A stretch of DNA of 56,935 nt from CALBZE01 sp036381255 (GTDB lineage Bacteria > Gemmatimonadota > Gemmatimonadetes > Longimicrobiales > RSA9), in contig DASVDG010000001.1 of the NCBI GenBank assembly GCA_036381255.1, forward strand, positions 1 to 56,935, in the 5' to 3' direction. Below the pieces are notes generated by a model. That model was not told the origin of the DNA and ran no database searches. It was given only the letters and a program-made list of their open reading frames with translations. Made by a program: the position numbers and the translations under genes. Of this stretch, positions 1-9,769 are shown in pieces. The number at the start of each line of letters is the position of its first letter. Position 1 is the stretch's first letter.

Positions 1-135
1 TACGCCGACGTGCGCAAGGCCGAAGCACTGCTCGGCTATCGGCCCACCACCCCGATCGAAGCGGGGATCCCCCGCTTCGTCCGCTGGCTCACGCAGACGG
101 CCCACCACGACGACACCGTGGCGGCCGAACCGTGA
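1..135 (+). CDS. NAD-dependent sugar-nucleotide epimerase, C-terminal fragment
   Basis: Only the last 44 codons are present; the gene begins before the window. The end reads ADVRKAEALLGYRPTTPIEA and then GIPRFVRWL, which matches the C-terminal helix region of the extended SDR epimerases of the UDP-glucuronate 4-epimerase/CapI type (family knowledge: DIxKAxxLLGYxPxxxIEEGIxxFVxWY). The role would be nucleotide-sugar interconversion for surface polysaccharide. The catalytic part cannot be seen, so the exact substrate is open. It ends in TGA, 196 bases before the sigma factor gene, whose own promoter lies in that gap. Confidence 0.8.
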   Translation, partial: YADVRKAEALLGYRPTTPIEAGIPRFVRWLTQTAHHDDTVAAEP

Positions 136-236
136 CTGCGCCGCGCCGCGTGTGCAACTCTGCGACCGTCGTTCGTCATCAGGGTCGGACACGACGCCGG
201 CGCCCCGCCGGCGTGCGCCGCCGCGGCGGCAGCGAG

Positions 237-265
237 TTGGCGCGCCGCGCCGATCCTCGTATCAT
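237..265 (+). promoter_or_regulatory. Promoter of the ECF sigma/anti-sigma pair
   Basis: A -35 box TTGGCG at 237-242 and a -10 box TATCAT at 260-265 are separated by exactly 17 bases. The -10 box matches TATAAT at five of six positions. The ATG at 332 is 66 bases downstream. The shape is that of a housekeeping sigma promoter rather than a GGAAC-type ECF promoter, so autoregulation is not evident. Confidence 0.5.
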
Positions 266-331
266 CGAGGCGGCGCCGTTCGGCCGGACGACGGGACGCG
301 ACCGGCTCGACGAGGATCTCCGAGAGGATCG

Positions 332-841
332 ATGGCGATCGACTGGGCCGAGATCTACCGGAACACGTACCCGGAGCTGGTGCGTTTCCTCCACCGCAAG
401 GTGTGGGACGTCGACCGCGCCCGGGATCTGGCTCAGGAGGTCTTCGTCCGCGCGCTGCGCAACGAGCCGGTCGAACCGCGCGCCTGGCTCTTCCACGTCG
501 CCGCGAACCTCGCCCGCGACGAGGCGCGCCTCGTGGTCCGACGTCGCAGACACCTGGCGCTCCTCAGGACCGACGCCGAGGCGACGGCCGCGCCGCCGCC
601 CGACCCGCAACGCCAGGTCGAACGACTCGAGCGCCGGGAGGCGGTCCGCCGCGCGCTCGAACGGCTGAGCGAGCGCGACCGGGAGGTGCTGCTGCTCTGG
701 GACGCAGGGTTCAGCTACCAGGAGATCGCGGAACACACCGGCCTCGCGCCGGGAGGCGTCGGCACGACGATCGCACGGGCACGGCAGCGGCTGGTCGAGG
801 CGTACGCCGACCTGGAGGAGAAGCATGTGGCACGTCGATGA
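332..841 (+). CDS. ECF-type RNA polymerase sigma factor
   Basis: The protein has 169 residues, the usual size for an ECF sigma-70 factor with only regions 2 and 4. Region 2 includes DRARDLAQEVFVRALR near residues 28-43. Region 4 includes LSERDREVLLLWDAGFSYQE and a helix-turn-helix ending GVGTTIARARQRL near residues 110-160. The ATG at 332 follows GAGAGG at a good distance; an upstream in-frame extension is arginine-rich and unlike the family. The stop overlaps the next ATG at 825 by 17 bases, so it is coupled to the anti-sigma factor that presumably holds it inactive. The signal it senses is not visible. Confidence 0.92.
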   Translation: MAIDWAEIYRNTYPELVRFLHRKVWDVDRARDLAQEVFVRALRNEPVEPRAWLFHVAANLARDEARLVVRRRRHLALLRTDAEATAAPPPDPQRQVERLERREAVRRALERLSERDREVLLLWDAGFSYQEIAEHTGLAPGGVGTTIARARQRLVEAYADLEEKHVARR

Positions 842-2279
842 CGGTACGCTCCACGCCTATCTCGACGGCGAGCCGGTCGCCTTCGACGGTCGGCGCGGCT
901 TCGAGCTCGAGGCGCACCTCGCGACGTGCGCCGATTGCGCCGCCCGGCTCGATCGGGCGCGACGCCTCCGCGACGCCGCACACGCGATCCTGCACTCGGC
1001 CGGTCCCGAGCCCGGCGACCCGCCGCCGTTCGAAGACCTCGTGCGACGGGCACGGGGCGCCGCTCGCCGCCCCGCGCGGCCCCCGCGGCGCGCGACCCGC
1101 ATCGTCTCGTGGGCCGCGAGCATCGCTATCGCCCTCGGGATCGGCTGGTACGCCCGGGCGACGCTCACGACCGGCGCCTCCGGATCCGCCGCGCCGCCAC
1201 AGGCGGCCGCGGCCGTCGCTCCCGGTCGCTCCGCCGGCGAACGCGCCCTCGCGCCCGCGGCCGATGCGGCGCGCTCCGCATCGACGCGCCGTTTTTCGAC
1301 GGGTAACGACGACGCCGCGACGCGACGCCAGGGTGCGACCCGGCCCGACGCCGCGACCCGACTCGCCGCCGCCGACTCCGGCGCCCGCGCCGATTCCGGC
1401 GACACCGACGGGCCGGCCGCCGGGAACCCGCAGGTACCCGCGGCCGCCGACGCCCGACTCGCCCTCCGCGGCCTGCCGCTCGCAGAGCGCGCAGCCGCCG
1501 GTGTCGCGAGCGCGCGAGAGGAGGCGAAGCCGCGCGGCGCGGTGCGCCCGGATACGACGGCGACGCCGAGCGGCGGACCCGATCTCTCGCTTCCGGCGCC
1601 GCCGGTCCGCATCGCGAGGTCGATCCGCGCGCCCGCGGACGCACCGACGCCGGAACCGGTCGCCGCGCGAGTCGGGCCGCTGATCGCGGCGCGGGCGCTC
1701 GCACGCGGCGAGCCGCGGCCGGACGCCGCCGTCGAGCCCGGCGTTGCGGAGCTGGAGCCGCGCGCCGCGCGCGCCCCCGTGCCGCTCACCCGGCCGCGCG
1801 CGCCCGGCGGCGCCGAACGGCCGCCGCTGGCCGGCGCCCCGCGCCCGCGGCGCGGGTTCGGCGCCGGCCACGACCGGCCGGACCCCGCTCCCACCACCTC
1901 GCCGGAGAAGGACGATCCCGCGCTGCCCGGGATCCTCTCGGGGTTCGTCGCCGCCGTGGCCAACGCGGTCAGCGGCCGGGCCCCGTCCTCCGGGGAGCTG
2001 GCCGCGCCCGCGCCGCGCCGCGTCCGGGGCCACGTCCTCGAGGCGGGCAACGGCGCCGCGCTCGTCGGCACCCGCGTGCTCCTCATCGGTCGCGACGGCG
2101 ATCCCGTGCGCTCGGCGATCACCGACCTCGACGGCTACTTCGAGTTCCGCGACGTGCCGCCGGGGCGCTACCACCTCGCGGCCGAACGCGACGGCTACGA
2201 AATGCCGCTGCGGACCATCCACGTCGAGGCGAAGAGCGATGTCGTCGTCGACCTGAGGATGCGGGTCGTCCGGCCATAG
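825..2279 (+). CDS. Anti-sigma factor with zinc-finger, one membrane span and C-terminal carboxypeptidase-regulatory-like domain
   Basis: 484 residues. The N-terminus carries a ZAS-type zinc-binding motif HLATCADC at about residues 31-38 with a further histidine at residue 10, which in this family binds the cognate sigma factor in the cytoplasm. A single hydrophobic segment lies at about 93-110. Residues 115-395 are an Ala/Arg/Pro-rich low-complexity stretch, and about 398-484 form a beta-rich domain with GHVLEAGNGAAL and TDLDGYFEFRDVPPGRY, typical of CarboxypepD_reg folds. The topology places this last domain in the periplasm, where it could sense or bind a ligand. It overlaps the sigma gene and is probably translated by coupling. 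The fusion is longer than common anti-sigma factors. Function by family is firm for the N-terminus and inferred for the C-terminus. Confidence 0.85.
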   Translation: MWHVDDGTLHAYLDGEPVAFDGRRGFELEAHLATCADCAARLDRARRLRDAAHAILHSAGPEPGDPPPFEDLVRRARGAARRPARPPRRATRIVSWAASIAIALGIGWYARATLTTGASGSAAPPQAAAAVAPGRSAGERALAPAADAARSASTRRFSTGNDDAATRRQGATRPDAATRLAAADSGARADSGDTDGPAAGNPQVPAAADARLALRGLPLAERAAAGVASAREEAKPRGAVRPDTTATPSGGPDLSLPAPPVRIARSIRAPADAPTPEPVAARVGPLIAARALARGEPRPDAAVEPGVAELEPRAARAPVPLTRPRAPGGAERPPLAGAPRPRRGFGAGHDRPDPAPTTSPEKDDPALPGILSGFVAAVANAVSGRAPSSGELAAPAPRRVRGHVLEAGNGAALVGTRVLLIGRDGDPVRSAITDLDGYFEFRDVPPGRYHLAAERDGYEMPLRTIHVEAKSDVVVDLRMRVVRP

Positions 2280-2309
2280 GCCACGGCGCCGCACGAGGTG
2301 CTTGGCCGG

Positions 2310-2330
2310 GCGCCCGTGATGGACGGGCGC
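2310..2330. terminator. Hairpin between convergent genes
   Basis: GCGCCCGT at 2310-2317 pairs with ACGGGCGC at 2323-2330 around a 5-base loop. It sits 30 bases after the anti-sigma stop and before the convergent epimerase gene. There is no T-run, so termination activity is inferred from position and stem only. Confidence 0.4.
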
Positions 2331-2399
2331 GGACGGTGCGGCTGCGACCCCGCGCGCGCCACCCCTGGATCGGCGCGCCTTCGAGCCGCCGCGCCGCGG

Positions 2400-3395
2400 T
2401 TACGCGCCGGCCGCCGCTCGCGCCGCCTCCCACTCCGCGTACACCGACGCTGCGCTCTCGACGAACCGCGGGTGTTCGTGCCGCCACCCGAGCTCGCGTT
2501 CCGAGCGCGTCGATCGCACGACCTGGTCGAGCGTGAGCGCGTCCACGAGTCCGCCGAGCCGCTCCCGCGCCTCCGCCGGCGGGATGGCGCGGACCGCACC
2601 GTCGCGCCCCGCGGCTCGGCTCGCGGCACGGGCCAGCTCGATCACCGGCGTCCCCGCGCCCTCCGTCGCGTGGAAAATGCCTCGCGCACGCCGCTCGGCG
2701 ATGAGCCGATACAGCCGCGCGACGTCGCCCACGTACGCCGGCGACCACCGGTTCGCGCCATCGCCGACGAACGCCGCCGCGCCGTCCCGCTCGGCGGTCG
2801 CGAAGAATTCGCTGATCAGGCCCCGGTCGCCGCCGTACAGCATCCCCGGCCGTACGACCGCGGTGGCCACGTCCTCCGTCGCGGCGTCGAGCACCTCGCG
2901 CTCGTGTGCGGACCGCCACGCCACCAGCTCGGGCGCTCCGTCCGTCGACGCCTCCTCGTCCGCGCCCGCATCGCCCGTCTCGCCCAGGCTGAAGCACCCC
3001 GACGTGTAGATGACGCAGCGCGGCGGCTCGCCCTTCTCCCGCTTGTGCTGCCGCGCCGCCCACAGCAGCGCCTTGATCGCGCCGCGGTCCGCCGCCACCT
3101 TCCGCGCCGTACCATCGGCCGCCGCGTGGATCAGCACGTCGTGCGTCGCCGCGACCTTCCGGAACGTGTCCGAGCTCGTCAGGTCGCCGACGATCGCGCG
3201 CCCGCCCAGCGCCTTCACCGCCAGCGTCTGCTCCGCCCAGCGCGTGAGCCCCGTGACCTCGTGACCCGCCGCGGCCAGCTCGCGCACGATCGCGCTCCCC
3301 AGGTACCCCGTCGCACCCGTCACGAACACCCGCAGCGGACGGTCCTCCCACGCCCGCGCCTTCTTGAGTCCGTCGATCTGGTAAAGCCGCATCAT
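2400..3395 (-). CDS. NAD-dependent epimerase/dehydratase family protein (atypical extended SDR)
   Basis: 331 residues with the glycine-rich nucleotide motif VTGATGYLGSAIV near residues 24-36 and the family pattern of a tyrosine-serine region at CVIYTSGCF followed by the substrate-binding half with RPGMLYGGDRG. The canonical YxxxK is not obvious: the region after CFSLGET contains WRSAHEREVL instead, so this looks like an atypical member of the NmrA/epimerase group that binds NAD(P) but may not be a sugar epimerase. The ATG pair at 3395/3392 follows GGAG. It is divergent from yajQ, with 72 bases between them. Substrate unknown. Confidence 0.8.
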   Translation of the reverse strand: MMRLYQIDGLKKARAWEDRPLRVFVTGATGYLGSAIVRELAAAGHEVTGLTRWAEQTLAVKALGGRAIVGDLTSSDTFRKVAATHDVLIHAAADGTARKVAADRGAIKALLWAARQHKREKGEPPRCVIYTSGCFSLGETGDAGADEEASTDGAPELVAWRSAHEREVLDAATEDVATAVVRPGMLYGGDRGLISEFFATAERDGAAAFVGDGANRWSPAYVGDVARLYRLIAERRARGIFHATEGAGTPVIELARAASRAAGRDGAVRAIPPAEARERLGGLVDALTLDQVVRSTRSERELGWRHEHPRFVESAASVYAEWEAARAAAGA

Positions 3396-3432
3396 TGTTC
3401 GATCTTTCTCCGCTCCGCGGGACCGGTGGGCC

Positions 3433-3461
3433 TGGATTCGCGCCCCCGCCGCGGTTAGATT
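3433..3461 (+). promoter_or_regulatory. Promoter of yajQ with -10 box 6 nt from the ATG
   Basis: TAGATT at 3456-3461 is a good -10 box, and TGGATT lies 17 bases upstream at 3433-3438 as a weak -35 box. Only six bases separate the -10 box from the ATG at 3468, so transcription would start at or next to the start codon and give a leaderless mRNA. No Shine-Dalgarno sequence is present. Confidence 0.5.
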
Positions 3462-3467
3462 CACGCC

Positions 3468-3968
3468 ATGGCCAAGAACCATTCGTTCGACATCTCGACC
3501 GGCGTCGACCTCCAGGAGGTCGACAACGCCGTCAACCAGGCGCGCAAGGAAGTCTCCCAGCGCTACGACTTCAAGGGCGTACACGCGGAGATCGAATTCG
3601 ATCGCGCCCACGCGTCGCTCCGCCTCGAGGCCGACGACGAGTACAAGATGCGGGCGCTCTACGACGTCCTGCAATCCAAGCTCGTCAAGCGCGGTGTCCC
3701 GCTGAAGAACCTCAAGCCCGGCACGCTCGACACCGCCGCGCTCGGCCGCGTTCGCCAGGAGGTCGCGCTCCAGCAGGGCATTCCGTCCGACACCGCGAAG
3801 CAGATCGCAAAGGCCATCAAGGACCGCAAGATGAAGAACGTCCAGGTGGCCATCCAGGGCGACGAGCTGCGCGTGTCCAGCCCCTCGCGGGACGCGCTCC
3901 AGGAGGTCATCGCCTTCCTCCGCGGCCAGGACTTCGGCGTCGAGCTCCGGTTCGGCAACTACCGCTGA
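3468..3968 (+). CDS. yajQ: YajQ family nucleotide-binding protein
   Basis: 166 residues, full family length. The N-terminus reads SFDISTGVDLQEVDNAVNQA and is followed by RYDFKG, both highly conserved in YajQ/UPF0234. The two-repeat ferredoxin-like fold is completed by KDRKMKNVQVAIQGDELRV and a C-terminal region ending in FGVELRFGNYR. In Xanthomonas and Pseudomonas, family members bind cyclic di-GMP and influence transcription; in most bacteria the role is unproven. Five bases separate its stop from the GTG of the next gene, so it probably heads a short operon with the ArsC-like and ABC-F genes. Confidence 0.95.
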   Translation: MAKNHSFDISTGVDLQEVDNAVNQARKEVSQRYDFKGVHAEIEFDRAHASLRLEADDEYKMRALYDVLQSKLVKRGVPLKNLKPGTLDTAALGRVRQEVALQQGIPSDTAKQIAKAIKDRKMKNVQVAIQGDELRVSSPSRDALQEVIAFLRGQDFGVELRFGNYR

Positions 3969-3973
3969 CCGCC

Positions 3974-4321
3974 GTGGAAGTCCAGGTCTTCGGCACGAAG
4001 AAAAACGCCGACACCCGCAAGGCGCTCCGTTTCTTCTCCGAGCGGCGGATCAGGACCCACTTCGTGGACCTGAACGTCCGCGCCGCTTCGCCCGGCGAGC
4101 TGCGTCGCTTCGCGCAGAAGTTCGGCGTCGACGCGCTGATCGACCGCGAGTCGAAGCAGTTCGCCCGGCTCGGGCTCCGACACGCCCACTACTCCGACGA
4201 CCGCTGGCTCGCGCTCCTCTCCGAGGAGCCGCTCCTCCTCCGCCAGCCGCTCGTCCGCTCCGGCAACCGCCTCACGATCGGCGCCGCGGAGGACGACTGG
4301 CGGGAGTGGGTCGGCCGGTGA
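3974..4321 (+). CDS. ArsC/Spx-fold protein lacking active-site cysteines
   Basis: 115 residues starting with GTG at 3974, five bases after yajQ. The thioredoxin-like ArsC/Spx/YffB pattern is clear: VQVFGTKKNADTRKALRFF, then HFVDLN, a helical insert, and LLSEEPLLLRQPLVR near the C-terminus. The family active site CxxC is replaced by NADT (about residues 11-14), and there is no cysteine anywhere in the protein. It therefore cannot be an arsenate reductase and cannot act through a thiol switch. It could be a structural or RNA-polymerase-binding relative, as Spx is. The stop overlaps the GTG of the ABC-F gene (GTGA), indicating coupled translation. Confidence 0.85.
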   Translation: MEVQVFGTKKNADTRKALRFFSERRIRTHFVDLNVRAASPGELRRFAQKFGVDALIDRESKQFARLGLRHAHYSDDRWLALLSEEPLLLRQPLVRSGNRLTIGAAEDDWREWVGR

Positions 4322-6411
4322 GCCTCCTCACCGTCGCCGGCGTCACCGTTCACCTCGGCGGCGCGGCGATCCTCCAGGACGTCTCCTTCACCATCGGCCG
4401 CGGCGAGCGCTGGGGCGTCGTCGGCCGCAACGGCTCCGGCAAGACCACGCTGTTCCACCTCCTCACCGGGCGGCTCGAGCCGTTCCGCGGCTCGGTAGCC
4501 CGCCTCCCCGGGCTCCGCGTCTCGCTCCTCGACCAGCACCGCGAGTTCGATGACGCCGTCACCGTCTGGGACGCCGCCGCGCTGCCGTTCGCAGAGCTGC
4601 GCGAGCTCGAACGATCGCTCGCCGAACAGGCCGCCGCGCTCGCCGATGACCCGTCGCCCAAGGCGATGGCGCGCTACGACCGCGACCTCGAGCGGTTCCA
4701 GCGCGAGGGCGGCTACACATACGCCGCGCGCGTCGATGCGGTGCTCCACGGCCTCGGCTTCGATCCCGACGCCGCGCGGCGCCGCCCGCTCGCCGCGCTG
4801 AGCGGCGGCGAACGCGGCCGCATCGGCCTCGCCCGACAGCTCGTCGCCCCCGCCGACGTCTTCCTCCTCGACGAGCCGACCAACCACCTGGACCTCGAGA
4901 CGACACGCTGGCTCGAGGAATACCTCCGCACGCTCGATGCGACGGTGCTCGTCATCAGCCACGACCGCGCCTTCCTCGACGCCATCGCCGACCACGTGCT
5001 CCACATCGAGAACGGCACCGCCACGCCGTACGCCGGGGGGTACGCGAGCTTCGTCACCCAGCGCGCGGAACGCCGACTCGCGCAGCAGCGCGCGTTCGAT
5101 CAGCAGCAGCGCAGGATCGCCGCCGAGGAGGAGTACATCCGGCGCAACATCGCCGGGCAGAACAGCCGGCAGGCGCGAGGGCGTCGCACACGCCTCGCGC
5201 GCATCCCGCGCCTCAGCCCGCCGCCGTCCGAAGAGGCCGTGATGGCGTTGCGCCTGCGCGCGGCCGAGCGCGGTGGGGACCAGGTCCTCGTGGCGGACGA
5301 CGTGCGGCTGGCCGTGCACGAGCCGGTCCCGACCGGGGACCGCCGCCCGGCCGACGGCGAGCCGGTCGTGCCCGGCGGATTCACCGCCGGCGAGCGGTAC
5401 GCGACCGGAGCGCGCAGCGCCGATGCCGGCACGCCCGCCCCGGCCGCCGACGGCGCCGCGGTCCGGGAGCGCGTCCTGATCGAGGGCTTCTCCACCCGGC
5501 TGACCCGCGGCGAGGTCGTCGGGCTGGTCGGGCCGAACGGGGCGGGGAAGTCTACGCTGCTCCGCGCCATCGTCGGCGAGCATCCGGTGGCCGACGGCGA
5601 GCTGAAGCTCGGCGCCTCGATCCGCGTGGCGTACTACCGGCAGGACCTTGCGCAGATCCCGGCGGAGTCGACCCTGTTCGATGCGATCCACGACCTGCGC
5701 CCGCAGTGGGACCGTGGCCAGGTCCAGGGCCACCTCGGCCGGTTCGGCTTCTCCGGCGATGAGGTCCAGCGCCGCGCCGGCACCCTGTCCGGCGGCGAGC
5801 AGGCGCGCCTCGCGCTCGCCATGATCATGCTCTCCGGCGCGAACCTGCTGATCTTCGACGAGCCGACCAACCACCTCGACGTCGAGACGATCGAGGCGCT
5901 CGAGGACGCGATCGAAGCCTACGACGGGACCGTCCTCCTCGTCAGCCACGACCGCGCGCTGCTCCGCGCACTGACCACGCGCGTCTGGGCGCTCCGCGAC
6001 GGCCGGATCGAGTCGTACGACGGCGGGTTCGACGAGTGGGAGGCGCTCCAGGAAGAGCGGGCGCGCGCCGACGCAGCGGCCGCGGCCGCCGAGGAGGCCG
6101 CGCGCCGCGAACGCGCCCGGCGCCCACCCGCACGTCGCACCGACGATGCGGCCGAGAGGGAACGCCGCGCCGCGCTCCGCGAGGCGCGGCGCCGCGTCGA
6201 GTCGCTCGAAACCCGCGTCGCCGAGCTGGAGGCCCGCGCCGCCGGCCTGACCGCCGCGCTCGAGGACCCGACGCTCTACGAAACCGCCGAGGGCTCGATG
6301 CGCTCGCACGAGCTCAAAGCCGAGCTCGACGCCGTGAGAGCCGAACTGGATCGCACCCTCGAGGAGTGGGCCGAGGCAGGGGAGACGGCCGAGGCGTTGG
6401 CCGGAGGGTGA
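4318..6411 (+). CDS. ABC-F family ATPase (Uup/EttA-like ribosome-associated factor)
   Basis: 697 residues with two ABC domains and no membrane spans. Domain 1 has GRNGSGKTT near residue 36, LSGGERGR near 160 and LLDEPTNHLD near 182. Domain 2 has GPNGAGKST, LSGGEQARLALA and LIFDEPTNHLD. The linker between them is charged (EEEYIRRNIAGQ...), and the C-terminus from about 580 is an Ala/Glu/Arg coiled coil as in Uup. ABC-F proteins act on ribosomes rather than in transport. An unusual Pro/Ala/Gly-rich insertion of roughly 45 residues sits at the start of domain 2, between VLVADDVRLAV and VLIEGFSTRL. The GTG at 4318 was chosen over the GTG at 4306 because GGGAG precedes it at 11 bases and it overlaps the previous stop. 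Confidence 0.93.
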   Translation: MSLLTVAGVTVHLGGAAILQDVSFTIGRGERWGVVGRNGSGKTTLFHLLTGRLEPFRGSVARLPGLRVSLLDQHREFDDAVTVWDAAALPFAELRELERSLAEQAAALADDPSPKAMARYDRDLERFQREGGYTYAARVDAVLHGLGFDPDAARRRPLAALSGGERGRIGLARQLVAPADVFLLDEPTNHLDLETTRWLEEYLRTLDATVLVISHDRAFLDAIADHVLHIENGTATPYAGGYASFVTQRAERRLAQQRAFDQQQRRIAAEEEYIRRNIAGQNSRQARGRRTRLARIPRLSPPPSEEAVMALRLRAAERGGDQVLVADDVRLAVHEPVPTGDRRPADGEPVVPGGFTAGERYATGARSADAGTPAPAADGAAVRERVLIEGFSTRLTRGEVVGLVGPNGAGKSTLLRAIVGEHPVADGELKLGASIRVAYYRQDLAQIPAESTLFDAIHDLRPQWDRGQVQGHLGRFGFSGDEVQRRAGTLSGGEQARLALAMIMLSGANLLIFDEPTNHLDVETIEALEDAIEAYDGTVLLVSHDRALLRALTTRVWALRDGRIESYDGGFDEWEALQEERARADAAAAAAEEAARRERARRPPARRTDDAAERERRAALREARRRVESLETRVAELEARAAGLTAALEDPTLYETAEGSMRSHELKAELDAVRAELDRTLEEWAEAGETAEALAGG

Positions 6412-6433
6412 GGCCCGCGCGCCGCGCATCTAC

Positions 6434-6462
6434 TTGCCTCAGCGCCCGGGCATGCCGATCTT
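6434..6462 (+). promoter_or_regulatory. Candidate promoter of P5C dehydrogenase gene
   Basis: TTGCCT at 6434-6439 and GATCTT at 6457-6462 are separated by 17 bases; the ATG is 43 bases further on. The -10 box is a poor match, so this is tentative. Confidence 0.3.
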
Positions 6463-6505
6463 CCCGGCGGCATTGTCGAGAACCCCGGAATCACGGAGCA
6501 CGATC

Positions 6506-8170
<1,665 letters not shown>

Positions 8171-8266
8171 CCGCGCGCGCGGCAGGGGAGGGGTCGCGGG
8201 CCGGCGGCGCGTGCGCGGCGTACGGCCTGCGGCCGCGCCCGGCGCCGCACCGTCGGATCCCTGCCG

Positions 8267-8296
8267 TTGACCCGGGGTAACTACCATCCGTAAATT
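8267..8296 (+). promoter_or_regulatory. Promoter of the NifU-like/mrp unit
   Basis: TTGACC at 8267-8272 and TAAATT at 8291-8296 are separated by 18 bases. The ATG of the NifU-like gene is 41 bases downstream. It is one of the better promoter matches in the window. Confidence 0.5.
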
Positions 8297-8337
8297 GGCC
8301 CGAGCGCCTCAGGTTGGACAGGATCACGCGGATTCCG

Positions 8338-8568
8338 ATGACTGCGCGCGACAAGATCGAGGAAGTGCTCGGCGGGATTCGCCCCGCCCTGCGCGCCGAC
8401 GGGGGCGATGTCGAGTTCGTCGATTTCGACGAGGACGACGGCATCGTCCAGCTCCGGCTGATGGGCGCGTGTGGCTCGTGCCCGATCTCGATGTTGACGC
8501 TCAAGCAGGGGATCGAGCGCCGCATCATGATGGCGGTGCCCGAGGTCAAGGGCGTCCTCGCACTTTGA
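8338..8568 (+). CDS. NifU C-terminal-domain-like iron-sulfur scaffold protein
   Basis: 76 residues forming a single NifU C-terminal (Nfu) domain. The cluster-binding motif is GACGSCPIS near residues 43-51, with the helix KQGIERRIMMAVPEV after it and LRADGGDVEFVD before it, all family hallmarks. It would hold or hand over a [4Fe-4S] cluster in the cytoplasm. An in-frame TTG at 8314 could add eight residues, but the ATG at 8338 fits the family start. It lies upstream of mrp, another Fe-S carrier, with an intervening hairpin, so the two are probably expressed together at different levels. Confidence 0.92.
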   Translation: MTARDKIEEVLGGIRPALRADGGDVEFVDFDEDDGIVQLRLMGACGSCPISMLTLKQGIERRIMMAVPEVKGVLAL

Positions 8569-8596
8569 ACGATAGTCGCCGACCGGCGCCACTGGC

Positions 8597-8626
8597 GGCC
8601 GGCGCCCCAGCGGGCGCCGGCCGTTT
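8597..8626 (+). terminator. Hairpin attenuator/terminator between NifU-like gene and mrp
   Basis: GGCCGGCGCCC at 8597-8607 pairs perfectly with GGGCGCCGGCC at 8612-8622 around CAGC, followed by GTTT. The 11-bp GC stem just before the mrp ribosome-binding site could reduce read-through into mrp or mark the end of the NifU-like transcript. Confidence 0.5.
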
Positions 8627-8644
8627 GCACGATGGGAGGAGTAG

Positions 8645-9769
8645 ATGATCGATCGCGATGCGCTGCTCGGCAGGGTCCGGGCGGCACTCGAGCAGGTTCG
8701 GCACCCCGGCACCGGCCGGGACGTGATCTCCGGCGGCCACGTCCAGGAGCTGTCGGTCGACGATGACGGGAAGGTCCACTTCGAGTTCGTGCTTCGCCCG
8801 GAGGACCCCGGCACGCTCGTGCGTGAGGCGCGGGCCGCCGCCGAGGCCGTCGACGGCGTCGGCCGGGTCAAGATCGACGTCCGGCTGCCCAAGGAGATCC
8901 AGGCGCAGCCGCAGGCGCGGCGCCACCCCGGCCGGCCGCTCAAGCCCGGCGCGGTGCCCGCGCCCCAGCCTCAGCCCCGGCTCGTCGAGGGGATCGCCCA
9001 CGTCGTCGCCGTCAGCTCCGGGAAGGGCGGCGTCGGCAAGTCCACCGTCGCCGCGAACCTCGCCGTTTCGCTGGCCGCGGCCGGGCGGCGCGTCGGCCTG
9101 CTGGACGCCGACGTCTACGGTCCGGACATCCCGCTCATGTTCGGCGAGAAGCGCAAGCCCCGCGTGACGGGCGAGCGCGGCAAGGAGAAGATCGTCCCGC
9201 TCGAGGCCCACGGCGTCCGCCTCATGAGCATCGGCTTCCTCCTGGAAGACGAGCAGCCCGCCATCATGCGCGGGCCCATGATCTCCGGGATCCTCCGCCA
9301 GTTCCTCGAGCAGGTCGAGTGGGGCGAGCTCGACATCCTCGTCGTCGACATGCCGCCCGGCACCGGCGACGCGCAGCTCTCCCTCGTCCAGACCATCGAC
9401 GTGGATGGCGCCGTCATGGTGACTACGCCGCAGGAAGTCTCGACCGGCGACGTCCGCCGCGCGATCCGCATGTTCGAGCGCGTCAAGACGCCGGTGCTCG
9501 GCGTCGTCGAGAACATGAGCGGCTTCGTCTGCCCGTGCTGCGGCGAGTCGGTCGACATCTTCGGCCAGGGCGGCGGCCGCGTCCTCGCCGACGACATGCA
9601 CGTCGACTTCCTGGGCGAGGTGCCGCTCGATCCGAAGGTCCGCGAGGCCGGCGACGACGGCCGGCCGACGGCGATCGCCGCGCCCGAGTCGCCCTCGGGC
9701 CGTGCGTTCGCCGCGGTCGCCGAGCGCATCCTCGCCGCGGTCGAGGCCGGCGCGCACGCCGGCGTCTGA
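8645..9769 (+). CDS. mrp: Mrp/NBP35 family Fe-S cluster carrier ATPase
   Basis: 374 residues. The N-terminal ~85 residues are a DUF59/MIP18-like domain; the rest is a MinD-like P-loop ATPase with the deviant Walker A SSGKGGVGKSTVAANLAVSL near residues 122-141. Other marks are MRGPMISGILRQF, VDMPPGTGDAQL, the CPCC cluster motif in ENMSGFVCPCCGE, and IFGQGGG. Family members deliver iron-sulfur clusters to apoproteins. The ATG at 8645 has a strong GGGAGGAG. The stop overlaps the next ATG (TGATG), so the small protein that follows is translationally coupled. Confidence 0.96.
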   Translation: MIDRDALLGRVRAALEQVRHPGTGRDVISGGHVQELSVDDDGKVHFEFVLRPEDPGTLVREARAAAEAVDGVGRVKIDVRLPKEIQAQPQARRHPGRPLKPGAVPAPQPQPRLVEGIAHVVAVSSGKGGVGKSTVAANLAVSLAAAGRRVGLLDADVYGPDIPLMFGEKRKPRVTGERGKEKIVPLEAHGVRLMSIGFLLEDEQPAIMRGPMISGILRQFLEQVEWGELDILVVDMPPGTGDAQLSLVQTIDVDGAVMVTTPQEVSTGDVRRAIRMFERVKTPVLGVVENMSGFVCPCCGESVDIFGQGGGRVLADDMHVDFLGEVPLDPKVREAGDDGRPTAIAAPESPSGRAFAAVAERILAAVEAGAHAGV

